Origin: Maratus speciosus
Lineage: Eukaryota; Arthropoda; Arachnida; Araneae; Salticidae
NCBI GenBank assembly: GCA_963932465.1
Contig: OZ010796.1
Coordinates: 76,652,974-76,716,973 of the forward strand
Direction of reading: 5' to 3'
Length of the DNA stretch: 64,000 bases
In this document: positions 31,856 to 44,560 of the stretch, piece after piece
How the letters are laid out: each line of letters starts with the position of its first letter
Position numbering within the stretch: the first letter of the stretch is position 1
Position numbers and translations under genes: made by a program
Notes under the pieces: generated by a model
Databases searched by the model: none
Seen by the model: the letters and a program-made list of their open reading frames with translations, nothing else
Told to the model about the DNA's origin: nothing

Positions 31856-32603
31856 TCACAAGCCCCACCCAGCCAGTCCTTTTTTGTCACTCGTTTTTCT
31901 TATAACCAAAGAATCTTTGTATTCGAAATGCGACTTCTTTTGATTCGCCTTTTCTCTGATTTCTTTTAGCGACTCATCGGCTTCCTGTTCTTTCATAAAG
32001 TCTTTTTTTTTCACCTTACATAATTCTAAACTAGCATCTTCGACTAGATTTGGCAGGAGAATATACTCCTGCTCAAAGGGTCGGTTCACTGCTAAGCCGT
32101 TCTGATTGACTTTCCCTTTTGGTTTCGCCCCTATCTGTTTTCCGTTTTCCTCCCGTCCCTCTCACTATCTCATTTTTCTGCTCTGCGGGTGAAGCATCTA
32201 TCTCTACTTTCTCTTTCGTTTTAACTTGACTTCGCGTCACCACTGCATTTACCAATTTGGGTTTTTCGTTCTTAATTTGATCAATTAACTTTTGCGTTTC
32301 ATTTCCCAGAATGTAGTATGACATATCGACTTCTTTTTCGGCTACAATTGCTTTGGTTTTTACAATCCATATTCCTTGTATTTCTATAATAACATCTGCT
32401 GTTGGCAAACAGCGCAAATCGTTCATCAAGGGCTGCTTAACCCAAGTCACGCTTCCGTCTAAGTGATTTGGTTTAATTAATTTCCATGGAACGATATCAT
32501 AACAAGATCCCGTATCGCGAAGAATGGTAATTTCTTCTCCATTTATTTTGCCCTGACTTAAGTACGGTTTGAAGCCCTCTTCGAAACTTACATCTTTGCT
32601 CAT
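31856..32603 (-). pseudogene. Aspartic protease and pol linker of retrotransposon 2
   Basis: The protease region has GKINGEEITILRDTGSCYDI with the DTG active site, followed by YYILGNETQKLIDQ, both parallel to retrotransposon 1. A frame change near 32,080 leads into a linker (EQEADESLKEIREKANQKK, YKDSLVIRKT) that normally precedes the integrase zinc domain. Its position directly before integrase supports the protease-integrase-RT order. Confidence 0.82.
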
Positions 32604-33694
32604 GTGGTGAACTTTAACTGGAGGTTTTTCATTCTTTTTATATTCGGGACAGTTTCGTTTTAGGTGCTTGTCACTCTGACAAATGAAGCACGTAACCTTT
32701 CTCCTACGTTTGAAAATTCTTTCACTTTCCCTATTTTCGTCCTTTTCCCTCCAATTTTTTTGGTTTTCTGAACTACTATCTTGTGATCTTTCTCCGTATT
32801 TGGGTTTTTCTGCACGCCTATCTAATGGGGGTTTCGCATTCCACGATTTTTTGGCACCCCTTTCATAGTCTCGTATTCGTCCAGATCTTTAGCTAGTGTT
32901 TCTGGATCTTTATATTTGGCCCACGAATCTATAAAATGTTCCCTTATATCCGCTGGGGCACGCCTCTTAATTTGTTCTGTGATTAGCAAATCTTTTAACT
33001 CCGTAAAATTCGTAATATTAAGATCGTTTAACCATCCTTCTAGAAAGCTATTTAGTTCAAAAATGAGGTCTTTCCACGGACTATTTGGGTTTCGTAAATG
33101 TTTATTTAGTTTTTGTCTATAAGCCTCGCCACTCAATCTAAAACGAGCTAACAAGATAGACTTCACATGTTGAAAGTTGTCAACCCGGTCTGTCGGTTCG
33201 CGTAAGATCAATTCATCTATTTGTACTGGCAACAAAGCTAATAAATGCGTGATCAGATCCTCATTTTCTATCCCAGACCTTACTGCCTGTCGTTCAAACA
33301 AGTTTAAAAATAGAGTTATATCCGAACGTTTTGGATCAAAACGATGCATTATAGTTTTTAGCGCTAATTTAGGTCTTTCCGATCCTTTACCGGAAGTCGA
33401 GTTACGCCTCCCTGAATTTTGCGTTAATTTTAATTGCTCTAATTGAAAATTTCTCTCTTTTTCTTTCTCTTCTTTTTCTTTTTTCTCTCTTTCTAAAAGA
33501 AGTAGATCTTCCCTATCTTTCACTATGTATCCCACTTGCGTTAATGCAAAGTCGGCATCATAATCGTCCGCGGCCTCTATCTTTTGGATAATCGTCGCGA
33601 TTATGTCACTCTCTTCTATCTGAACTCCTAATACCTCTGCTAAATTTTGCAGATCAGCCTTACTGCAATATTTCAATGCCGTTATTTTCGCCAT
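32604..33694 (-). pseudogene. Gag of retrotransposon 2
   Basis: The frame from 33,694 to 32,822 (290 aa) has an N-terminus (LAEVLGVQIEESDIIATII) parallel to that of retrotransposon 1, a Glu/Lys-rich coiled coil at about 58-85 and a capsid with HFIDSWAKYKDPETLAKDLD. A frame change near 32,825 separates the nucleocapsid part, where a CCHC knuckle CFICQSDKHLKRNC is encoded at about 32,651-32,693. The start at 33,694 is supported by the parallel start in element 1. Confidence 0.85.
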
Positions 33695-34489
33695 TATCTA
33701 TCGATTTTATATTCCTACCGATACTACAAAGATAACCTAACGATTTCCCTCTTCATATATTTATTTATTTATTTATTTTTTTTTTTTTTTTTGCAACTAC
33801 CTCAGAAGATGTGAATCTGACACTTCACCGAGAATATTCTAACCTTGTCTATCGTTATAAGATGTTTTCAAACGCATTCACAATATAGATAAATAAATCA
33901 GCAATACTATAATAAATTTAAGACATTCTACGTTTTAGTGTTAGTTTCGAAAAGAAAGTATAATTTTTTCACTTTTTACATTCCCTACACACACAAAATA
34001 TAGAACATAAAAAAAAAATATTTCCAAATGCTATAGGTAAACAATTTTCCCTATTTTACTCAGAATTGAACACTCCTTGCAACCTTTTCATATGCTTTTT
34101 TTTTATTTTGAATACAAGTATATATTTAGGAAAATCAATCATTAAATAATCCAAATTGATTCTAAAATATTTTTCAAGCAAACTTTCCTCACAATGGTAC
34201 TTTTCTTACATGACATCTAATTTTTTTTTTCTTTCTTGAAGAATCTAGTTCGATTCTAGTTTTCTGTATTCTTAATTTAAAAAAAAAAAATTTCAAAATT
34301 TAAAACCAATGACAAAGGGTATCAGCTCCCTTGTACTATAATTAATTAATAAGTTAATAATTTTCTTATTTTAACTAACCAATTTTTCAATTTTAAAATT
34401 TTCATTTACTTCAAAACAAAAGTTTTCCTTTAAAATATTAATTTCTTATCAACATTTCAATTAATTAATAAATTAAGAGCCACTCAAAA
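33695..34489. other. Proximal leader of retrotransposon 2, no gene
   Basis: AT-rich DNA between gag and the leader tandem repeat, with an ATTTATTTATTTATT / T-run near 33,761-33,793. No coding or structural feature is seen. Confidence 0.5.
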
Positions 34490-35059
34490 TAATGAGCTTA
34501 CCTTTAGTTTTGCTGGGGCATTATCTCTCGGGAACTGTACTGCACTGCACAGTAGTCTCCTTTCACTGCACACAGTCTTGCATCTGGATGTCTTCTAGAG
34601 CACCTCTTTGGGGAACTGTCCGGCACGATACTGGTGTCACTTTTCTCTACGCACAGTCTTGCGTCTGGGGCACTTTCTTAGGGGAACTGTGCGGTACGAT
34701 ACTGATGTCGCTTTTCTCTACACAGTCTTGCGTCTGGAGTACTTTCTTAGGGGAACTGCCCGGCACTATACTGGTGTCGTTTTCCTATGCACACGGTCTT
34801 GCATCTGGAGCTCTTTCTTAGAGGAACTGTCCGGCACGATACTGGTGTCGCTTTTTTCTACGCACGGTCTTGCGTCTAGAGCACTTTCTTAGGGGAACTG
34901 TCCGGCACTATACTGGTGTCGTTTTCCTATGCACACGGTCTTGCATCTGGAGCTCTTTCTTAGAGGAACTGTCCGGCACGATACTGGTGTCGCTTTTTTT
35001 CTACACACGGTCTTGCGTCTGGAGCACTTTCTTAGGGGAACTATCCGGCACTATACTGG
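34490..35059 (-). repeat. Leader tandem repeat of retrotransposon 2, ~71-bp units (proximal part)
   Basis: Seven to eight units with the core GGAACTGTCCGGCACGATAC start near 34,612, 34,683, 34,752, 34,823, 34,894, 34,965 and 35,037. The last is interrupted after CACTATACTGG at 35,059. The array resumes at 55,494 with GGTGTCGTTTTCC, exactly where the unit should continue. Short frames across it are repeats of the same period, not genes. Confidence 0.9.
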
Positions 35060-35510
35060 CCCAACAAACACAGAACTTACGGGCCACTGATGGGTTCGTT
35101 AGCCTTGGCCGCAAGTGTTTGATTAGGGCCCGCTATCACTGGCCGTTACGGCTCCGTCAAAAAAGTGTCACGCCGGACACAATATGGCCACAAGAGATTT
35201 GGCCGTAAATACAAGAAGTTGCCCACAAATGCACCATCAACGGCCAGCCAAAACTGATATTTAACCTCAAACTGGCCGCAATTATACATTTAATGGCATT
35301 CATGAATAAAAGCTTGCCACAGTTATGCCATTAAGGGTTATTTTACGTAAAAGTTGGCCACAAGAGAAACACACTTATGCCATCAACGGGCATCATTAAC
35401 GAATGCAAGCCAGAAGCTAGCCACATTCATACCATCAATGGGCATAATTGACGAATGCAAGCCAGAAGCTGGCCAGAATTTTACTTTTTAAGGCCCTCAG
35501 AACAGTTCAG
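35060..35510. repeat. Left terminal region of the 20.4-kb insert, GGCC-rich
   Basis: About eleven GGCC sites, many as GGCC(A/G)CAA, lie in 450 bases, plus two units of GGGCAT.ATT.ACGAATGCAAGCCAGAAGCT near 35,395-35,480. The terminal CCCAACAAACAC has an imperfect inverse GTGTTTGATTAGGG about 50 bases inside. Repeated subterminal motifs of this kind are often transposase-binding sites. Confidence 0.65.
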
Positions 35511-35879
35511 TAAATGAGGCTTTTTTTCTTGGAAGAGGGGGGGGGGGGGGCAGAGCCAAATATATTTTGATAAAATTTAGAATCAAAATAATAGATTTTG
35601 TAATTTTTATCTGAAAAAGATTTTAAATATACTACGTAAAATTTGGAACAGGCCTAGGAAATTTTAACATTTCAATTTTTTAAAGAAGTGCTCATAACAC
35701 CAGCCTGACTTTTATAAATGTTTTATCATATACTTCAATTAAAAATGTTATGGTATTATAAGCACTTCTTATTAAAAGTTAAATATTAATTTAAAAAAAG
35801 AGTTATAGAACAAAATGAATTTAGATCCTAAATGTTATCAGAACACATAAAAAAAAAAAAAAAATCCAATGGAGCATAA

Positions 35880-36780
35880 ATGAGCCTTATCTATTCATCT
35901 CCCTTAAACAGAACAAACTTCAACTTAAGGAGACAAGGGACCTTAAAATCCTTAAAAATATTTTTTTTTATTTTTTGTAAATTTCACCCAATTATAATTC
36001 AAGGGTACATTACATGCATTTATCACAAAAAAAAAAAAAAAAAAATTATTTTTATGAAAAAAAAAAAAAATGGAATTTTACGCGTTGTCTTAGAAATTTT
36101 CAAAATGCCCCCTGCATTCTCCATATCAATGAAAATCCCCAAAATTTTTTATGTAAGTTTGGTTTATATATATGAATGAAATGGGGCATCGAATTTTATA
36201 TATTTGAATTTAAAGGTTTAAAAAAAAAATTTTAAATTTTTTCGAAAAAATTTCAATTTTTTTTTTTAATTCGTAGAATTCCATTCTTTTCATAAAAATA
36301 ATTTTTTTTTTTTGTGATAAATGCATGCCATAATGCACCCTTGAATATTATACAAGATAAAATTTACAAAAAATAAAAAAAATAGAAAAATTTTCAAATT
36401 TTTTTTTTTACTTTTAATATCAAATGTATAAAATTTGATGCTCTAATTTATTTATATATATAAATCAAACTTTTATAAAAAATATTGGGGGTTTTCATTG
36501 ATATGGAACGTGCAGGGGGCATTTCGAAGATTTCTAAGACGATGCGTAAAATTCCATTTTTTTTCTCAAAAATAATTTTTTTTTTTTTTTGTGATAAATG
36601 CATGCCATAATGCAACCTTGAATAATATTTAAGATGAAATTTACAAAAAATAAAAAAATCGGAAATTTTTTCGAAAAAAATTCCAAATTTTTCAATTTTT
36701 TTAACCTTTAAATTCAAATATATAAAATTCGATGCTCTATTTTATTTATATATATGAACCAAACTTCATGCAATTTCTTA
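35880..36780. repeat. AT-rich three-copy palindromic repeat
   Basis: A unit of about 300 bases occurs as A (+) near 35,950-36,240, B (-) near 36,245-36,450 and C (-) near 36,450-36,770. A and C are inverse copies sharing AATTCGATGCTC-type and ATAAATGCATG-type blocks; the short translations on opposite strands are the same peptide, showing they are one sequence inverted. B and C are direct neighbours. Long A/T runs suggest slippage growth. Confidence 0.7.
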
Positions 36781-39700
36781 CCTGGATGTTTCTTCCAATT
36801 ATCCAGCTGGAAAATAAAACAAAATACGAGAATACATTTTAACTTTTGTAATCTGGGAAATTGTTTTTTAATATTTATTGATCACTAGAATTTAACAATT
36901 TTTTTAAGATAAATTACGTATGTAATTTGGTCATTTAAGTCTATTAAAAAAAGCTACTTTCACATCGTCATTTCTTTAATGTATAATTAATAGAAAAAAA
37001 TGCAAGTATTTCTATAACGTAATGCTGCTGTTGTATTCCGTCTTCTTTCCATACTTTCGTCATACATTTCATGAACTATGAAACATTTTCAACATATACT
37101 TTTTTTTTTCTTCAAAATATGACTAACTGCCAGAAAGCCAACTGCCACCACTTCTTTTTTTGCCTTTTACATTCAAAAAGGCACTTTGATAATTTTCTGA
37201 TATATTGATGGCAACGGGCACTAAACACACATGTTTGCCAGTCATGTATTAGACGTTCATGTTTTCTGAAATGGACTAAAACATTATTCATAATAAGAAT
37301 ATATTTTTACTTTTCTTACTAGAAATTTTGATTGGAATTATAACAGTCTTTATACAACAATGAATCTTTAATGCATCGTGTTCAAGCAATGTTAATTTAT
37401 AGTTAACTAGCATATTAGTATGATATATCAGTTTATCAGGCCATCAAAAATTAAAAAATATAATTTACATAAATCCACATTTTTATTGAATCATATATAA
37501 TATATATAAAAAATATATTAATTTTTATTTAACCTCCCGCTTTTATTATAAAACAGAGAGACAGTTTTTCTTAGAAGGAGAAAACATATAATGCATCACT
37601 TTTTTTCTGTTATTTCACATGACTTACCTAAAAGAAAATATATTAAAAAACTCTAGAACCAAATGTCATTTTTTCACAATTTTATTTTTTATAATAAATG
37701 TAAAACAAACAAAGTAAAAAAAAAATATTTTTTATTTGTTTACAAGTCGATCAAGTTTAACACAAACATTTTACATGAAAAATTATTCCTGTTATAGTTA
37801 TGCTATTTGTCCATAAAAGTTGGTAAAGAAGAAAATCCACAGCCATCTTCTTAGAGAATTTTTATTTCCAGATTTTTATAATAATTCTGTAACAAAAAAC
37901 AAAAAAATTAGTTTTGCAGAAAAAACTTCAAATGTTTTAAAAAATCAAATTACAGAGATACAATTAATGTTGTTTATTATCAAAACAAGCCATTAGGTTA
38001 GCATCAAAGAATATAATATCCAGGAATATACCCCCAAATGACATGCAAATGATGAATAAGACAGATGACAAAACATAGTTGTGAATCTAAACTACAGCAA
38101 TCTCTAAACGTTCGTGGAAACGTCTGCGAATGTTGAGACTATATTCCTGTGCATAAAAGGGGGTTAGGTATTATGATTTTTTTAAATAGAAAAAGCAACT
38201 GAAACACAAAAATATATTTATTAAAGATTAAAAAGTATGTGCTGTAAATAAATTTGAATAATTATAAACATATTGTACAAAGTTTTGTTGCTAGTTGATG
38301 GCTGAAAATATTTTTTGATATACGATTGTTTGGAAGAACAGAGCTTTGGTTTATGAATTTCCATATAAGGAGAAGTTGCAGTCTCGATTTCTCTTTTAAA
38401 TTCAACTCCTCACCAGTTAAGGATCACATTCTACTGCTTTCTCAACAAGTTGTTGCTGAAGCTTTAAAATTTCCCATAAAATTTTTGTAGAAACATTTTC
38501 ACTTGCAATAAAAATATTGAATTTTAGAAAATTTCGGATTTTTTTATTGTTAGCATCAAGTTATGTTTCGAGTTTCTAGGAATTACTGATCTATATTTTG
38601 CTTCAATACGAGGGTTGAAATTCTCAATCAAAAACCGCAATTAGATTTCAAAACAGGAAAAAAAAAGTGAGAATTGACACGACAGTACTTTCTAATGTTG
38701 CTTCCTTCAACCAAACCGATCTGTCTTTCGATAGCCACTATTCTTTTTAAATTTGATGCTCAGATGCAAGAAATTTTGGAGGCTCTAAATTCTATTTTTT
38801 AAAAATTTAGTCTTTTTAGGGAGCCTCATATAAGTGTGAGGGAAAAGAGAACACAAAGTTCAAAATTTTAGGCCCTTTTACTATTATTCTTATTAAAAGG
38901 CTTAGAAAATGTTTTTTACCACATTAAGGGCCTCTATAAGCGGGGCCTTGATGTATTGTATTTGTCATATATCCCCTTATATTCAGCCTGTTTCTTTTTT
39001 ATCAGTTTCTGTTTCCATAAAACACTGATGCTAATTATATAAGTTATATTTTGTAACTATTTGCTCTATTGGCAAAACTTAGCAAATCGGTCTTTCTTCA
39101 ACAAATTTCAAATTGAAATAACCTGGAGTTGGAAAATCTATTACTTTTGCAGCGTAACCCATGCTATTCCCACTCCAGTCTCTAACAAAACAAACTTGAA
39201 TTATGGTGATTTTTTTTTCAACCCAGATTAAAATAAAAATTTTCAGCAACATCATTCACATTGGCCATAGAAACTGATTTGATAGTCTTGCAACTTGAGT
39301 TTAATCAGGGTAGCAGCAAAATTTAACGGAGAATTCTTTTATTTCAGAAATTTTTTTTGCAAATGCTGCTGAAATCGCATAAAAAATTTGGAAGAATTTC
39401 ACAAATTACAGGGAACAAAATTTACTATATTGGGCTGAAACTGGGATTCCTTAAAAAAAAAAATAGTGCAAAACGTGGAAAATGCTAAAAATAGCATTAA
39501 AAATTAAATAAAAAATATTCTTAAAAGAAAATTTAAAAAAAAATCTTATTCAAGGTGCACAACTTCAGATAGACAGGTAACTTGCTGCCAAATCATGTAG
39601 CTTTACAGTCTCTCCAAGAAAATCCTGGAGAGAGAAACACCTGTCTTTAGCATTCTAGTCTAATAAAGCCGTTTGTGCCTGACATTGCACAATTCCACAG

Positions 39701-39828
39701 AAAGGTAGTATCTATTTGTGGGTATTCTTTGTGTTTAAATATTTACATCCCAGCAACATAGATGACAGCTTTAAATTGTAGAAAAATCACAGAATATGAA
39801 GACAATTTTTTTTTTTTTTTTAAATTAA
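36781..39828. other. Gene-free interior of the 20.4-kb insert
   Basis: About 3 kb of AT-rich DNA with A/T runs and no coding region, RNA gene or strong repeat that I can support. Confidence 0.5.
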
Positions 39829-40243
39829 GGCCCTACTTCAGTCAGGTGAAAAGACCCGTTTGCTAATGCTATTCCTATGGAAGAAATTTATAAAGATATC
39901 TCGGTCGCATTTCAATATTTTTAGATGATTTTTTTTTGCAGTGGCTAGCTGAGGTCGATCTGTATGCAGGACGTTTTCTACTATTTCAATTTCGTTTACA
40001 AGTATTTTTAATCAGGACACTTTCATTTTCAGAACCGGTTCCTAAAATGAAAACATCCTCTTGAAAAAAATCACCGATGAAAATCGAAAAAGTAAAAAAC
40101 GTACTGCATACAGATCAACCTCAGCTAGCCACTGCAAAAAAAATCATCTAAAAATATTGAAATGCGACCGAGATATCTTTATAATTTTTTCCCATAGGAA
40201 TAGCATTAGCGATCGGGTCTTTTCGCCTTACTGAAGTAGGCCG
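39829..40243. mobile_element. Foldback MITE with ~150-bp inverted arms (415 bp), TTAA-flanked
   Basis: The left arm starts GGCCCTACTTCAGTCAGG and the right arm, inverted, CGGCCTACTTCAGTAAGG. The arms stay alignable for about 150 bases (GCTAATGCTATTCCTATGG, GATATCTCGGTCGCATTTC, GCAGTGGCTAGCTGAGGT) around a core of roughly 100 bases. TTAA lies on both outer sides (39,825-39,828 and 40,244-40,247). No coding capacity. Confidence 0.85.
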
Positions 40244-40247
40244 TTAA

Positions 40248-41884
40248 TATTATATTTCTATAAATGAAAGGTACCACTGGGGACAGAAAAGAATTATGCT
40301 ATAAGTGGGCATTTTTCCCCTCTATCTGTGATAAGCGGATGGATTACACACACAATAATAAAAGGTTCATTAGACTAGAGATCAGAGTGGGCATAGCCCA
40401 CATAGATACTCGTTGTTGAAGGCACTGGGGTTAAGAAAAAAAACAGCAAAACTCTGCTGGTTTTGTTATAAAATGAAACTCATGGAAAATCCAATATAAA
40501 CATTTCTTCAAAATCAGAGGGGCCATGGAAAATAAAATTCTTTACTATGTCTCTGATGAAATGAAAAAGAAAAATTGATTTGAGTGTTAAGTTTAACTCT
40601 TGTAAAAGCTTTATATATATATATAAAAAAAACCCTCGTTTATCCATGATGTTTTGAAATTCACATATATGAAATAGATTGGTATTATAGATATTCATGC
40701 AAAAAATGAGCTATTTTTCAGATATTTTAATATATAATTGATTTTATATGCTTTACATTTACTGATTTGTTGACTGTTGTTATACTGATTTTATATTAAT
40801 TAAAAATAGATAATGCATGTTCTTAATAAAGTTTTTTGTTTAAAAAATAATAACGATTGCAAAATACTTCCTCGCTTTTAATATATCTTAACCTAAAAGA
40901 ATATAACATATCTTAAAAATAGAATTTTTTTTACTTAATAATGTTTAATACTTTCAATAAACAAAATAAATGCTTTTAAAAAGCAGATTTATTCAGAAAT
41001 GAAAATAACAAAATAAAACTTAGAAAGAACCAGCTGATAACACTTATTATACATAAAACTAGCTGACTTTTCCCACTAGTGGGCAACTCCTTTCATTGGG
41101 GCCTCTAATTTATTTGTAATCTTGTAATATAAAATCTCGAACAGATTATAGCATGAATTTTTTCAAAAAAAAAAAAAAAAAAAATCTCGAATCGGATGAA
41201 CCTTGAACCTGATCCCCCCCTGCCTGTGGTCCTATATAGCAGATTTGCTGCACATGCACTGCAAAATTTTATAAAAAAATAAACAATATAGAACCGATTG
41301 AACCACGAACGAAGTCCCCGCATAGCGAAGAGACACAGTGTGAGTACACCTTCCCATTATTCCTTTCCTTGAAGAGTGACACATATATGATTGGTACTAC
41401 TTATGTAATGGTTTCCTAGCTGGCATGTTTCCAATGTGACTTCTTTGTATGAATTTGTAGCATCACTTTTGTTGTCTACAGCAGACTGTGAAGGGGGATT
41501 CAGTCTCATGAATATAACAAAAATTGACTTGAGAAACAAACTGACAATCAAGAATTTAAGTAACTTAATAATGATTAATTTGGAAGGGGAATTTTGAAAA
41601 GAAATTCCATTAAAAAAAGAATTTGCTGTGTGGTATACAGCCAAATCTCGAAGGGTCAATCTTACAGAGTGATGTATTTGTTTGTATATTGCATAACTAA
41701 AAATAATACTCATGTATATAGAAATTTTGTATAAATAAAACTTTTTTTTTTTTCCTTGGCTAAAGCTATTTTTATTTGGCTACAAGTTATTGGCTGCAAC
41801 TAGCCCAAAAGCTAAAAATCCCTTTTTCCTAGATTAAACGCTATAGGTGGGATGTAATATATCCCACTGCCCCTCAAGGGTTAA
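40248..41884. other. Gene-free interior of the 20.4-kb insert
   Basis: AT-rich DNA. A segment near 41,180-41,300 (GCACATGCACTGCAAAATTTTA) recurs diverged near 43,330-43,430 (GCACACACACTGCAAAGTTTTA). No genes. Confidence 0.5.
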
Positions 41885-43240
41885 ACAGTATATTTTTCTG
41901 GTACGAAATTTTGAATATTCTGAAACACATATGAAGCCGATCGCTGTCTCATAGAAACATGGAATTTTTATTCAAACCGTTCGGGATCTAGCGTCCTATA
42001 AAGTGAACATGTCTTTTCATTGAGTATTATTTTGTCTTTAACAAGTAGTTTTGTTATTATCTCCATGTTATAATGATAAAATCCTAATCCTATTAATATT
42101 ATAAATGCAAAAGTGTGAAAAAGTTTGACTGAAGTCAACTGCAAAACTGGGGATTAAATAACTTTTGTCATATCCATTCTATTCATTTTTTTTTGAATGT
42201 GCAAAATTTTTACTTAATAAATTTTACATATTTTAAAGAGTGATTGTGTTTCTGAATTTTTTTCAAACTAATATTTCATCCAAATAGTAATATTTGTAAT
42301 ATAAATTCTGAGAATAAATAAGGCAATGATTATTATTTGGAAATAAAGATTATAAAAATACAGAAATGTAATTACTCGAAAAAACAGTATCAGCTATGTT
42401 GGTTATATTGTGCCAACATTTGTAGTGAAATGTCAATATTGCACAAATATTTAATTTATGTTAAAAATATTAATAGAGAAACTTCAATATATTTTCTAGA
42501 AATATTGCACAAATATGTGCAAAATGCAAAATTTGACTGAAAGCGTGTTTTATGTTTATCTATAATTTTTATTTTATGTATTAGAAACATATAAAATTGT
42601 AAATTTTATTAACTTAGGTGAAAATGTCGCATATTGAAAAAAAATTAATATGGTGGATAATGAATGAAAAGGCTGATTTAATGCTGACTTCAGTCAAACA
42701 TTTTCACACTTTCACATTTATAATATAATTAAGATTAGAATACTGTCATTACTAGATGTAGATAATAATAAAACTAATAAGACAAAATAATATTCAATGA
42801 AAACATATGTTCTCTTTATAGGACGATAGATCCTAAAAGAGTTAACCCTTCAGACGTGGGCGACTGTTTAATTTTCTTGGATAAAACCGTAGCATATTTT
42901 TAAGTTTTAAAATTAAGATTGCTTGATTCCCACCACTTTTTTGAAGTAGAAATAGTCACTTTATTTAATTACAGATTAAATAATGCGATAATAAGCTGAA
43001 GTATAAAAAAAATCGTTTTTTAAAAAAGTGGTGGGAATCAAGCAATCTGAATTTTTAAAAAGTAGCCCACTAGAACACAAAAATAGCATTCCCTGTGGAA
43101 TTGTATAGAATATGTGAAATGCGATATGAGCGTTGCCAGCGGCTGGATGGTTAAATAACAATTCCATTATTCTATTATATAGCGATCGGCTTCATAATTA
43201 TTTCTGAATATTCAATATCTTATACCAGAAAAATAAAATG
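41885..43240. repeat. Large inverted repeat with a nested MITE
   Basis: The left arm at about 41,888-42,150 contains ATGAAGCCGATCGCT, GTCCTATAAAG.GAACAT and AAAGTGTGAAAAAGTTTGACTG. The right arm is the inverse, split into about 42,675-42,841 and 43,155-43,236 by a TTAA-flanked MITE. The arms are clearly diverged, so the palindrome is old. It may be a TIR transposon with long ends; no target duplication is clear. Confidence 0.7.
42846..43150. mobile_element. PiggyBac-like MITE nested in the right arm (305 bp)
   Basis: TTAA flanks at 42,842-42,845 and 43,151-43,154. Ends are CCCTTCAGACGTGGGC and, inverted, CCATCCAGCCGCTGGC. Inside is a perfect inverted pair around GATTGCTTGATTCCCACC and its inverse. 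Shared GTGGGAATCAA sequence ties it to the MITE at 26,780-26,991. Confidence 0.75.
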
Positions 43241-43849
43241 AGAAATACCTGTGGCCAATCCGAACCGAGTAGGTATTGTGAATATGCATGCTACTGCACA
43301 CACACAGCAAAAACTTAAAAAAAAAAAAATCTCTAACCAGGTCCCTACTGTCTATGGTACCATAGAGCAGGCGTGATGCACACACACTGCAAAGTTTTAC
43401 AGGGAAAAAAAAATCTGGAAATTGAAAAAAAAAAAAAAAATTATTTACTTATATGAATATATGTAGTAATAAAAGGTATTCAGGGCTTGAAATTCAATTT
43501 TTCATAGGAAGGGAGTCTCCCTACCAACATTTATAAATGGAGGGGAGTTGAGCTATTTGTGAGGGAGAAAAAAATATGAAACCCACTGTTATTTTACGTC
43601 CTTTTTAAAGATTTGCATTAATTATTTTGTCATGTCTGTATTAATGCAGGCATGACAGAATACCATTGAAGCAATTTAAATCAACAACTCAGAATAATGA
43701 TGCAAAATGTTTTTTATTTAAAAAAGTAAGAAAGCAGGAGTAATTCTGAGTAAAAAAAAAAAAAAAAAATCTGAAACTGACAGCAAATTTTCTGAAAGGT
43801 TACAACAGAGGGGATGAGGGGGCAGGGAGGGGGGGATCACTCCCACCAC

Positions 43850-44560
43850 TAGCTATGTGTTTTTTCGTACCTCTTTGATGAAATCAGTTTTTTGCACAAT
43901 TCTTTGACGAAATGCGTGTTTTTTTTGCGATACTTTGACGAAAAGCATGTTTTTTCGCGATACTTTGACAAAATTCGTATTTTTTTTTGCGATTCTTTGA
44001 TGAAATTCGTGATTTTTTTTCTCAGCGGCCGTTTGGCTAAACACTAAATTCGTGTTTATTCCGCGATCCTTTGACGAAATTAGCTTTTTTCTGCGATCCT
44101 TTGATGAAATTAGTTTTTTCTGCGACCCTTTGCCAAAACTCGCATTTTTTCCGCGCTCCTTTGCCGAAATTTATGATTTTTTTGCTATACTTTGATGTAA
44201 TTTGTGTTTTTTTGCGATCCTTTGATGAATTTCAAGTTTTTTTTCCCGCAATCTGACAAAATACACGTTTTTCCGTGATCCTTTGACAAAATTTGTTTTA
44301 TTCGCAATCCTTTGTGACAAAATTGGCGATTTTTTTCCTCGAACGATTGACAAAATTGATTTTTTCGGCGATCATTTGTCGAAATTCACGATATTATTCT
44401 GTTGAACTGATGACCGATTTTTCACAAGTTTCAGAACCTAATGCCTTAAATTTTTGGAAAATTCGTAACGCGGATTTTCCTATTTCAGAAAATTCATTCG
44501 TGTTTCGGAAATTTTGTTCACCCCTGAATTCGCCACTCGGTTGCGGAAAAAAATAATGAA
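43850..44560. repeat. About 29-bp minisatellite, inverse orientation
   Basis: Many imperfect units such as GCGATCCTTTGATGAAATT followed by a T run, from about 43,860 to 44,400, then degenerate sequence to 44,560. The unit is the inverse complement of the array at 25,030-25,455. Confidence 0.75.

Noticed and set aside
34492..35208. Overlapping frames of about 100 residues with repeated LGELSGTILVSL-like peptides
   Set aside because: They follow the ~71-bp leader repeat in all frames and have no start or family similarity; the DNA repeat explains them.
35880..36717. Two frames of about 90-100 residues with the same peptide on opposite strands
   Set aside because: They reflect the AT-rich inverted repeat; composition is Lys/Ile/Phe-rich from A/T runs.
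43853..44353. Frames with repeated KKHAFRQRIAKK-type peptides, also at 25,087-25,462 and 47,093-47,336
   Set aside because: They are translations of the 29-bp minisatellite, in both orientations.
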